64,000 bases of DNA from Hymenobacter glacialis (GTDB taxonomy: Bacteria > Bacteroidota > Bacteroidia > Cytophagales > Hymenobacteraceae): positions 62,001-126,000 of the forward strand of contig NZ_MDZC01000014.1 of NCBI RefSeq assembly GCF_001816165.1. The letters are read 5' to 3'. The notes beneath the pieces were generated by a model. The model saw only the letters and a program-made list of their open reading frames with translations. It searched no databases and was not told the origin of the DNA. Positions 26,553 to 32,875 of the stretch are shown here, piece after piece; the stretch's first letter is position 1, and the number at the start of each line of letters is the position of its first letter. A program made the position numbers and the translations under genes.

Positions 26553-27599
26553 TTAGTTGGTTTTGGCCGTTTGGGCGGCCTCAATGGGCTGCCACGGTCC
26601 GTACTTGTGCTGCTGCACCGAAAACGCATCGGCATACGGACCAAACGGGTGGTCTATGGGCTTCTTGCTGATGTCGGGCCAGTCGTGCGTGGTTTTCAGG
26701 TGGGGGCGGGGCTGCGAGTTCACGAAGGCCGCCACGTCCCAGGCCTGCTTGTCGGTGAGCTGCGGGTGGTCGAAGGTGGCGCCGTAGGGCATGGCCGCCT
26801 TCACGTATTTCGCGAAGTTGGTGACGCGGAACAGGCCCGCGCCGTCGTTGTAGCTATGCGGCCCCCACAGGGGCGGGTACTGGTAGCCGCGGCCGTCGGC
26901 CAGCGGCTGGCCCTGGCCTTCCGGCCCGTGGCAGCTCTGGCACTTGCCGGCATACACGGCCTTGCCCATCACGGGGTCGGTGGCGCGGTCGAGGTAGGCC
27001 AGCTTCACGAAGCCCGTGCCGTACACCTTCTTACCCTTAGCAATGCCTTGCCCCAGCCACTTGATATAGGCCACCATGGCGCGCATTTCGCGGCTGCTGT
27101 CGGCCAATGGCCGGCCGTTGAGGCTGCGCTCCAGGCAGTCGTTCACGCGCTTCTCAATGCCCTCTACCTGGCCCGAGCGGGCCCGCAGCTTGGGGTAGGT
27201 GGCGGCTACGGCCAGGTAGTTGTTGGCGAAGCCCTGGGTGCCAGCCTGCAGGTGGCAGTTCTGGCAGTTCATGCCGTTGGTGAGGTGCAGCACCGAGCCC
27301 TGGGGCCCCAGGTACTGCGCCGTGTTAGCAATCAGCTCGCGGCCGTAGCGAATCTGGCGGCCGGCGGCCGTGCGCGGAATGGTAGCCGTGTCGGGGGCCG
27401 GGGTGGCGGGCCGGCGGTAGCTGCCGGGCGGCGGCGGGCCCTCAGTAGCCTCGTTGGCCACCACTTCGGGCGCGGCCGGAGCAGGGCCGTAGAGTTGGGT
27501 AAGCACCACCACCAGAACCAGCACCACGGCCGCCGTCAGCAGCATTAGCAGGCGCACCAGTTGGGGCAGCTGCTGCACCCGGTCTTGCGTGGGTTTCAT
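26553..27599 (-). CDS. TsdA-like dihaem cytochrome c (thiosulfate dehydrogenase family)
   Basis: 348 aa. N-terminal membrane anchor (about 17-38) then two c-type haem sites, CQNCH at 112-116 and CQSCH at 220-224. The first domain reads GRELIANTAQYLGPQGS, NGMNCQNCHLQAGT, YPKLRARSGQVEGIEKRVNDC and SLNGRPLADSSREM, the TsdA/SoxA-type pattern. Cys155, 39 residues after the first haem His, is a candidate for the unusual Cys haem ligand known in TsdA. Met271 is a candidate ligand for the second haem. TsdA interconverts thiosulfate and tetrathionate in the periplasm. The surrounding porin, YeeE and DsrE genes support a sulfur substrate, but activity and direction are inferred. Confidence 0.82.
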   Translation of the reverse strand: MKPTQDRVQQLPQLVRLLMLLTAAVVLVLVVVLTQLYGPAPAAPEVVANEATEGPPPPGSYRRPATPAPDTATIPRTAAGRQIRYGRELIANTAQYLGPQGSVLHLTNGMNCQNCHLQAGTQGFANNYLAVAATYPKLRARSGQVEGIEKRVNDCLERSLNGRPLADSSREMRAMVAYIKWLGQGIAKGKKVYGTGFVKLAYLDRATDPVMGKAVYAGKCQSCHGPEGQGQPLADGRGYQYPPLWGPHSYNDGAGLFRVTNFAKYVKAAMPYGATFDHPQLTDKQAWDVAAFVNSQPRPHLKTTHDWPDISKKPIDHPFGPYADAFSVQQHKYGPWQPIEAAQTAKTN

Positions 27600-27636
27600 T
27601 GGGAGGAAGGTTGAATGTTGTATTTGTTCTAACGTC

Positions 27637-27743
27637 GCGCCTCACCCCCCGGCCCCCTCTCCGAAAAGGAGAGGGGGAGCCAGACGTCAGAAGCGTATCC
27701 GGTGTCCCCTCTCCTTTCGAGAGGGGGTCAGGGGGTGAGGCGC
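27637..27743. repeat. Long interrupted palindrome of GCGCCTCACCCCC type
   Basis: GCGCCTCACCCCCCGGCCCCCTCTCC on the left pairs with a matching right arm ending TCAGGGGGTGAGGCGC, and inner arms form CCTCTCC/GGAGAGG sub-hairpins. It lies between the YeeE gene end (27767) and the cytochrome start (27599), both on the minus strand. Unrelated to the GTCAT families. Confidence 0.88.
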
Positions 27744-27766
27744 AACGTCAGAACGACTGCCTGGTA

Positions 27767-28183
27767 TTAATACGGCAGCTTTTCGCGCAGGGCGCTATAG
27801 GTCCAGGTGCCGGCCAGCGCAGCTACTATCATGATGAGTACCGCGCCCACGTTGGCGCCGGCCCCAACCTGGGCAAACAGCGGACCGGGGCAGGCGCCGG
27901 TCATGGCCCAGCCCAGGCCGAAAATGGTGCCGCCAATCCAGATGCCGTGGTTGAATTTTTTGTCGGAGAGCTTGATTTCCTCGCCGTTGATGGATTTCAG
28001 GTGGTTGCGCTTGATGAGCTGAATTGAGATAATGCCCACCACAATGGCCGAGCCAATGACCCCGTACATGTGGAAGCTCTGGAAGCGAAACATTTCCTGA
28101 ATGCGGAACCAGCTGATGACCTCACTCTTGGTGAGAATAATGCCGAACAACGCGCCCAGCACCAGGTATTTGAAGTATTTCAT
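27767..28183 (-). CDS. YeeE/YedE-type sulfur transporter half (second half)
   Basis: 138 aa with four hydrophobic spans. IGGTIFGLGWAMTGACPGPL is the signature of the YeeE/YedE (DUF395/DUF6691) family, with the conserved Cys in GACPGP. FHMYGVIGSAIVVG matches the PmpB-type half. In E. coli a single-chain YeeE (TsuA) imports thiosulfate using conserved Cys residues; here the transporter is split in two genes, the partner being 28849-29409. A methyltransferase gene lies between them. Confidence 0.9.
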   Translation of the reverse strand: MKYFKYLVLGALFGIILTKSEVISWFRIQEMFRFQSFHMYGVIGSAIVVGIISIQLIKRNHLKSINGEEIKLSDKKFNHGIWIGGTIFGLGWAMTGACPGPLFAQVGAGANVGAVLIMIVAALAGTWTYSALREKLPY

Positions 28184-28209
28184 GGAAAGTAAGTAAGTCG
28201 AAGTGGGGG

Positions 28210-28839
28210 TTAAACCGAAAGCGTGGAAGGGGCAGGGCGCTGGGCCAGCAGGCGCACCACGCTGGCCGGGCCGGCATGGAAGCTGCCTTCGTGCAGCACC
28301 AGCCGCCGCTCCTCATTTTCGAGCAGCGAGAGGCCGGCAAAGTCGGTGGCCAGCTGAGCCGGCTCGTAGAGCAACTCCGCTTCGCGCGGGCCACCCGAGG
28401 CCAAGCCCAGCTGCCGGGGCGTGAAGGCCTCCAGCACCAGGTGTCCGCCGGGGGCCAGGCTGGCGGCCGCGGCCGTGTGCACCGCCTGCCGGTCGTCGAG
28501 AGGCAGGTGGGCGTAAATCAGGCCGATGGCATCGTAGTAGCCGGGTCGCTGCCAGGCCAGGTCAGTCAGGTCGGCTACCTGGTAATCGACGCGCACGCCC
28601 TGGGTGGCCGCCAGGCGCTGGGTTTTGGCCCGGCCCTCGTCGCTGAAATCCACGGCCGTTACCTGCCAGCCCTGACGGGCGGCGTACACGGCGTTGCGGC
28701 CTTCGCCCTCGGCCAGCAGCAGCAGGCGGCCAGGTTGCAGCGCGTCGAGCTGCCGGCGGAAGTAGGCGTTGGGCTCGGTGCCGTAGGCGTAGGCCTCGGC
28801 CTCGTAGCGGGCATCCCAGAAATCAGCGGCGTGCGTCAT
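28210..28839 (-). CDS. Class I SAM-dependent methyltransferase
   Basis: 209 aa from the ATG at 28839, 9 nt after the YeeE stop; an in-frame TTG three codons earlier is less likely. FWDARYEAEAYAYGTEPNAY is the opening of a TehB-like methyltransferase group, followed by motif I LLLLAEGEGRNAVYAARQGW and VTAVDFSDEG, then the DAIGLIYAHLP and PGGHLVLEAF motifs. The substrate is unknown. Its place between the two halves of a thiosulfate/sulfur transporter suggests a thiol or sulfur acceptor. Confidence 0.9.
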   Translation of the reverse strand: MTHAADFWDARYEAEAYAYGTEPNAYFRRQLDALQPGRLLLLAEGEGRNAVYAARQGWQVTAVDFSDEGRAKTQRLAATQGVRVDYQVADLTDLAWQRPGYYDAIGLIYAHLPLDDRQAVHTAAAASLAPGGHLVLEAFTPRQLGLASGGPREAELLYEPAQLATDFAGLSLLENEERRLVLHEGSFHAGPASVVRLLAQRPAPSTLSV

Positions 28840-28848
28840 CGGAGTCAA

Positions 28849-29409
28849 TTAAAACAGCTTTGGGTAGATCACCCAGGTCATGAGCAGGCCGCCCACGAAA
28901 AAGGCAATAACGGCCACCAGTGACACCCACTGCAGGTTGGAGAGGCCCGAAATGGCGTGGCCCGAAGTGCAGCCTCCGGCGTAGCGCGTGCCAAAGCCAA
29001 TGAGAAAGCCCCCCAGCACCAGGAAAACCCAGCCTTTCCAGTTGGCCATATTGTCGAGCGAGAACAGCTCGCGGGGCAGCAGACCCGAGAAATCAGTCAG
29101 GCCCATTTCAGCCTTCAGGTCGCGCACGGTTTCGGCCGATATGGCGATGGTATCCGGGTGTCCCATCAGCTGGTAACCGATAAAGCCGCCCAGCGCCACG
29201 CCCAGCACAAATACCAGGTTCCAGATTTCAGCCCGCCAGTTGTAGGTGAGGAACGGGATGCCGGCCGGCACGCAGGCCGCGCACACGTGGCGCAGCGAGG
29301 AGCTGATGCCCAGCGCCTTGTTGCCGATGAGCAGCAGGGCCGGCACCGTGAGGCCGATGAGAGGCCCGGCCACGTACCAGGGCCAGGGCTGTTGCATAAG
29401 TTCAAGCAT
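28849..29409 (-). CDS. YeeE/YedE-type sulfur transporter half (first half)
   Basis: 186 aa with about five hydrophobic spans. [17 protein letters not shown] in the N-terminal part and [22 protein letters not shown] near the end are the YeeE/YedE motifs, with conserved Cys in both. The second is the diagnostic GGCTSGH. It begins 73 nt after the rhodanese stop and ends 9 nt before the methyltransferase ATG. With 27767-28183 it should form one thiosulfate or sulfur-compound permease. Confidence 0.92.
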   Translation of the reverse strand: MLELMQQPWPWYVAGPLIGLTVPALLLIGNKALGISSSLRHVCAACVPAGIPFLTYNWRAEIWNLVFVLGVALGGFIGYQLMGHPDTIAISAETVRDLKAEMGLTDFSGLLPRELFSLDNMANWKGWVFLVLGGFLIGFGTRYAGGCTSGHAISGLSNLQWVSLVAVIAFFVGGLLMTWVIYPKLF

Positions 29410-29482
29410 AGTATTCAGAAGTGAAGAGGGCGCGTCCGACCCAGCTTAGAATCGGACACTCAGGAGAATAAATAGGAAGTGA

Positions 29483-29824
29483 CTACTTGGTCGTCAGCGG
29501 CTCGGGCCAGTCGAGCACCCCGCCGAGCAGGTTGCTGACATTGGCAAAGCCGCTCTTCGTGAGCATGCCGGCCGCGCTGGCCGAGCGGGCTCCGCTGCGG
29601 CAATACACGTAAGTGGGCGCGTCCTGGTCGAGGGCAGCCACGCGCTGGCCAAAGTCGGGCGCGGTGACTTCAATGTTCACGGCGCCGGGCAAGTGGCCGG
29701 CGGCAAACTCCTCGGGGCGGCGCACATCCACGAGCACCGCGCCGGGCTGGCGCAGGCCCTCCGCAAACTTGGCGGGGGTGAGGTTGTGGAAAGCGGAGTC
29801 AGCAGATTTATTGAAACCAAACAT
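29483..29824 (-). CDS. Single-domain rhodanese
   Basis: 113 aa from the ATG at 29824 (MFGFNK). The open frame upstream runs into a palindromic repeat and is not coding. FAEGLRQPGAVLVDVRRPEEF, AAGHLPGAVNIEV and the active loop YCRSGAR with Cys75 are complete. It transfers sulfane sulfur from thiosulfate or persulfide to a thiol acceptor in the cytosol. First gene of the rhodanese-YeeE-methyltransferase-YeeE sub-operon. A close paralogue with a membrane anchor is at 47673-48050. Confidence 0.94.
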   Translation of the reverse strand: MFGFNKSADSAFHNLTPAKFAEGLRQPGAVLVDVRRPEEFAAGHLPGAVNIEVTAPDFGQRVAALDQDAPTYVYCRSGARSASAAGMLTKSGFANVSNLLGGVLDWPEPLTTK

Positions 29825-29863
29825 GGCGGGGGGAATCAAGGAATGAAATGGATGAAAATAGCC

Positions 29864-29981
29864 CGTCATGCTGAGCGCAGCGGAGCGGAGTCGAAGCATC
29901 TCTACCGCAGTAGTAATCCTGTTGACTGCAACGAAGCGGTAGAGATGCTTCGACTCCGCTCCGCTGCGCTCAGCATGACCG
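29864..29981. repeat. Dispersed palindrome, family 1 copy R4
   Basis: Arms 29864-29908 and 29936-29981 are reverse complements. The variable centre is expanded to GCAGCGGAGCGGAGTC, present in both arms. It lies between the persulfide dioxygenase gene and the downstream rhodanese gene, both on the minus strand. Confidence 0.92.
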
Positions 29982-29993
29982 TTTACCGACTCA

Positions 29994-31361
29994 TTAATGG
30001 CTAGCCTCAGCCTTCTGGAAAGACTTCACGGCCTCGCTCAAATCCAGCACTTTGGTATCGGGCAGGGCGGGGGCCACAATGCTGCTGCCGGCTGCCGAAC
30101 GGTAGCCACCGGCGCAATGCACCACCACGGGCTTGCCGGCCGGAATCTCGCCCACCCGCTCGCGCAGCTCGGGCAGCGGCAGGTTGATGGCGTTGGCAAA
30201 CAGCGGCTCCGACTTCACCTCCGCGGCATTGCGGATGTCCACGATGGTATAGTTCTCGGGGTGCTTGCGGAAGGCCTCCACGTCCATTTGGGGCATGGTT
30301 TCCTTGGTGGACGGCGTGCCCACCAGGGCACCCTTAATCAGCGGCTCGTAGCCGATTTTGGCGGTTTTCTGAATCAAGTCCGTCAGCGTGGCCTCGTCGG
30401 TGGCCAGCAGGTAGAACTTCTCCTCCGGCCCTACAATGGAGCCCAGCCAGGTTTCGAACTTGCCGCCCTGCTGAATGTTGATGGCACCGGCCGCGTGGCC
30501 CTTCTTGAACTCGCCTTCGGGGCGCGTATCCACCACCACCAAGCCGGCTTCCAGCTTGGCGTCGGCGGCCAGGCGGGGTACTTTGGCGATGCTGGGGGCG
30601 AAGTCGGGCGCACCGGCCTTGTTTAGGTCCACATCGTAGCCGAAGTACTTGGGAATGAACGGCTGGTCGGCCAGCAGCTCCTTCACGAAATCCTCCTCCG
30701 ACTGCGGGCGCAGGGCGTAGTTGCCGGCCTTTTCGGCCCCGATGGTGCTGCTGTTGGCCGAGTTGGTGGCCTTGCTGCAGAGCGAGCCCGCGCCGTGGGC
30801 GGGGTACACCAGCACGTCGTCGGCCAGGGGCATGAGCTTTTCGCGGGTGCTGTGGTACATCTGCTTGGCCAGCTCCTCGCGCTTGGCAGTCATGTTGCCG
30901 GCTTTTTCGCGCAGGTCGGGGCGGCCCACGTCGCCGATGAGCAGCGTGTCGCCCGTAAACACGGCCACGTCTTTGCCCTCGCGGCTGAGCACGGTGCTCA
31001 CCGAATCGGGCGAGTGGCCGGGCGTGTTCAGGGCCCGGAACGTGAGCTTGCCTACCGTAAACGACTGGCCCTCGTCGAAGGCCTCGTGGTCATATTCGGC
31101 TCCTAGCAGCTTGCTGACGCGGATAACGGCGCCGGTTTTCTGCGCAATTTCCAGGTGGCTGCTCACGAAGTCGGCGTGGGGGTGGGTTTCAAGCACGCAC
31201 ACGATTTTGGCGTCGTGCTGCTTGGCGAAATCGTAGTATTGCTGCGGGTCGCGGGCGGGGTCTACCAGCACAATTTCGCGGGCGCATTCGCTGAGCACGG
31301 CGTAGGAATAATGAGCGAGGCCTTTGTCTTCGAACTGTTCGATTTTCATGTCTTTGAGCAT
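29994..31361 (-). CDS. Persulfide dioxygenase-rhodanese fusion (CstB/ETHE1-like)
   Basis: 455 aa. N-terminal metallo-beta-lactamase fold (1-240) of the ETHE1 type: ETHPHADFVSSH, NTPGHSPDSV and FTGDTLLIGDVGRPDL supply the Fe(II) ligands. A degenerate rhodanese domain follows (about 265-355, no active Cys; FYLLATDEA), then an active one (about 370-455) with Cys416 in HCAGGYRS. This three-part layout is that of CstB, which oxidises persulfide (for example GSSH) to sulfite or thiosulfate. Starts at the ATG at 31361 or at an internal ATG at 31349. Begins 22 nt after the TauE gene, so probably co-transcribed; exported sulfite would be its product. Confidence 0.93.
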   Translation of the reverse strand: MLKDMKIEQFEDKGLAHYSYAVLSECAREIVLVDPARDPQQYYDFAKQHDAKIVCVLETHPHADFVSSHLEIAQKTGAVIRVSKLLGAEYDHEAFDEGQSFTVGKLTFRALNTPGHSPDSVSTVLSREGKDVAVFTGDTLLIGDVGRPDLREKAGNMTAKREELAKQMYHSTREKLMPLADDVLVYPAHGAGSLCSKATNSANSSTIGAEKAGNYALRPQSEEDFVKELLADQPFIPKYFGYDVDLNKAGAPDFAPSIAKVPRLAADAKLEAGLVVVDTRPEGEFKKGHAAGAINIQQGGKFETWLGSIVGPEEKFYLLATDEATLTDLIQKTAKIGYEPLIKGALVGTPSTKETMPQMDVEAFRKHPENYTIVDIRNAAEVKSEPLFANAINLPLPELRERVGEIPAGKPVVVHCAGGYRSAAGSSIVAPALPDTKVLDLSEAVKSFQKAEASH

Positions 31362-31383
31362 AAAGAGTGGGAAAGAAAGCAGG

Positions 31384-32202
31384 TTAGGATTGGTGAAACA
31401 GGAGTTCTTTGACGAGAATAAACGTGCCCATAGCCAGCGTGAACCAGCCGAAAGCGGGTTTCAGCTTGGCGCCGGGAATGAAGCGGGCCAGGTAGGTGCC
31501 CAGCACGATGCCGCCGAGCGCAAAGGCCAGAAAACCCAGAATAAACGACCATGCTATGGGCGTGCCCGCGCTCAAATCACCAGTAAATCCGATGAGTGAG
31601 TTCAGGGCGATAATGGCCAGTGAAGTGCCCACGGCCAGCTTCATGGGCAGGCGCGCGCCCAGCACCAGGGCCGGAATAATGAGAAAACCGCCGCCCGCGC
31701 CCACAAAGCCCGTGAGCGCGCCCACCACCAGGCCAATGCCCAGAATGAGCGGGTAGTTGAAGGAGTTCTTGCGGTGCAGTTCCTCGTCGAGCACTTCCTC
31801 GGCCTGCTTGCTGCGAATCATGGATACGGCCGCGCCCACCATCAGCACGGCGAAGGCTACCAGCACCAGCAGGTCTTTAGTGAACACGATGCTGCCCACC
31901 GTGAACAGCTCGTGCGGGATGGCCGGCATGAGCACCTTGCGCACCAGAAACACCGAGGCCAGCGAGGGAATCAGAAATACCACGGCCGTTTTCAACGACA
32001 CCAGCCCCTTGCGGAAGTAACCTACCGCGCCCAGCACCGACGTGCTGCCTACCACAAACAGCGAATAGGCCGTGCTTAGCACCGGGCTCACGCCCATCAG
32101 GTACACCAGCACGGGGACAGTGAGAATGGAGCCGCCGCCGCCCATGATGCCGAGCGAGAGGCCGATGAAAATGGCGGCGAAGTAACCGAAGTAGTGCAAC
32201 AT
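31384..32202 (-). CDS. TauE/SafE family sulfite exporter
   Basis: 272 aa with eight hydrophobic spans in two homologous halves, each with a Gly-rich TauE motif: LGIMGGGGSILTVPVL at the N-terminus and TGFVGAGGGFLIIPAL in the middle. GTSLAIIALNSLIGF is also diagnostic. Family members export sulfite or sulfoacetate-type anions. Directly upstream of the persulfide dioxygenase gene, whose product is sulfite. A 16-bp operator-like site lies 48 nt before its ATG. Confidence 0.93.
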   Translation of the reverse strand: MLHYFGYFAAIFIGLSLGIMGGGGSILTVPVLVYLMGVSPVLSTAYSLFVVGSTSVLGAVGYFRKGLVSLKTAVVFLIPSLASVFLVRKVLMPAIPHELFTVGSIVFTKDLLVLVAFAVLMVGAAVSMIRSKQAEEVLDEELHRKNSFNYPLILGIGLVVGALTGFVGAGGGFLIIPALVLGARLPMKLAVGTSLAIIALNSLIGFTGDLSAGTPIAWSFILGFLAFALGGIVLGTYLARFIPGAKLKPAFGWFTLAMGTFILVKELLFHQS

Positions 32203-32250
32203 ATCAGAAGGGGTGACGCAAAGAAATCAGAGGAAGTAACGTATGAATTT

Positions 32251-32266
32251 ATGAAAGGTTGTTCAT
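32251..32266 (-). promoter_or_regulatory. Candidate ArsR-type operator upstream of the TauE gene
   Basis: Minus-strand ATGAACAACCTTTCAT, a 16-bp ATGA-N8-TCAT element 48 nt before the TauE start. It matches 14 of 16 positions with the element at 32634-32649 next to the regulator gene. Confidence 0.55.
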
Positions 32267-32276
32267 GTGTAATGAC

Positions 32277-32316
32277 AAAAAAAAGGCTGGCTCCCTACAG
32301 GAAGGTGCAGCCAGCC
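32277..32316 (-). terminator. Rho-independent terminator of the ArsR-type regulator gene
   Basis: On the minus strand GGCTGGCT...AGCCAGCC followed by eight T (32277-32284). The stem overlaps the last codons of the regulator gene. It separates the regulator transcript from the TauE operon, which therefore needs its own promoter. Confidence 0.88.
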
Positions 32317-32618
32317 AGGCACTGAATCACATCAACAACTTCCCGCATCTTCAAAGAGTAGTAAATGTTCTTGCCCTCGCGGGTGCTGCTCAGAATGCCC
32401 TTCAGCTTCATGCCCGAAAGGTGGTGCGACAGCAGGCTCTGCTCCACATTCAGCTTCTCGCTGATGTCCGTTACCGACAGGCTCTCCTGCGCCGCCAGCA
32501 GCTGCACAATGGCAATGCGGGTGGGGTGGGCCGTAACTTTAAGAATGAAGGCCACTTTCTCCATTTTCTCGATGGAGAGGCCCATATCAACAGCAAGGAT
32601 GGAGGTAGCAGGTATCAT
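32295..32618 (-). CDS. ArsR-family winged-helix repressor of the sulfur locus
   Basis: 107 aa. Winged helix: LKVTAHPTRIAIVQLLAAQE, SVTDISEKLNVEQSLLSHHL (recognition helix SLLSHHLSGMK) and the wing GILSSTREGKNIYYSL. The only cysteines are Cys100 and Cys104 in QCLAGC near the C-terminus, the alpha-5 region. Metal or sulfide sensors of this family (SmtB, SqrR/BigR) use Cys at such sites, although SqrR/BigR pair one alpha-5 Cys with one in alpha-2, which is absent here. The ATG at 32618 or at 32585 may be used. Adjacent operators suggest autorepression and control of tauE-pdo. Confidence 0.9.
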   Translation of the reverse strand: MIPATSILAVDMGLSIEKMEKVAFILKVTAHPTRIAIVQLLAAQESLSVTDISEKLNVEQSLLSHHLSGMKLKGILSSTREGKNIYYSLKMREVVDVIQCLAGCTFL

Positions 32619-32626
32619 GACGGGAG

Positions 32627-32634
32627 CAAATATA
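32627..32634 (-). promoter_or_regulatory. Candidate -7 element of the regulator promoter
   Basis: Minus-strand TATATTTG fits TAnnTTTG and abuts the ATGA-N8-TCAT element at 32634-32649, so a bound repressor would block the promoter. Confidence 0.5.
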
Positions 32635-32649
32635 TGAACAACTTATCAT
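32634..32649 (-). promoter_or_regulatory. Candidate ArsR-type operator upstream of its own gene
   Basis: Plus-strand ATGAACAACTTATCAT, 15 nt before the regulator ATG. Same ATGA-N8-TCAT form and 14/16 identity with the element at 32251-32266. Confidence 0.55.
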
Positions 32650-32722
32650 ACATACAGCCGTAAGCCCCCATAAGTTCACGGGGGTTCTATTATTTCTGTG
32701 CCGCTTGTCAACTTCAACGCGT

Positions 32723-32818
32723 GTCATCCTGAGCTTGCGAAGGACCTTATCACGATTGCGCCTTCTGAATAATACAAGGGATGCGGACGTGAGAAGGTCT
32801 TCGCAAGCTCAGGATGAC
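32723..32818. repeat. Dispersed palindrome, family 2 copy R6
   Basis: GTCATCCTGAGCTTGCGAAGGACCTTATCACG on the left (first half GTCATCCTGAGCTTGCGAAG) pairs with a right arm ending at 32818, with two small differences. Shares GTCATsCTGAGC and CGAAG with family 1 but ends GACCTTATCACG. Lies between the divergent regulator and nucleotidase genes. Confidence 0.88.
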
Positions 32819-32875
32819 AGACGGAGAAGCCCCTGAATCGCCAAACACCTCCCTGCCCTATACTTCCCAACCCGC

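Noticed and set aside
25548..27548. Long plus-strand open frame across the porin and cytochrome genes
   Set aside because: It is antisense to two convincing genes and has no recognisable motif.
29825..29899. N-terminal extension of the rhodanese gene
   Set aside because: The extra residues are encoded by the palindromic repeat R4, and the family starts at the ATG at 29824.
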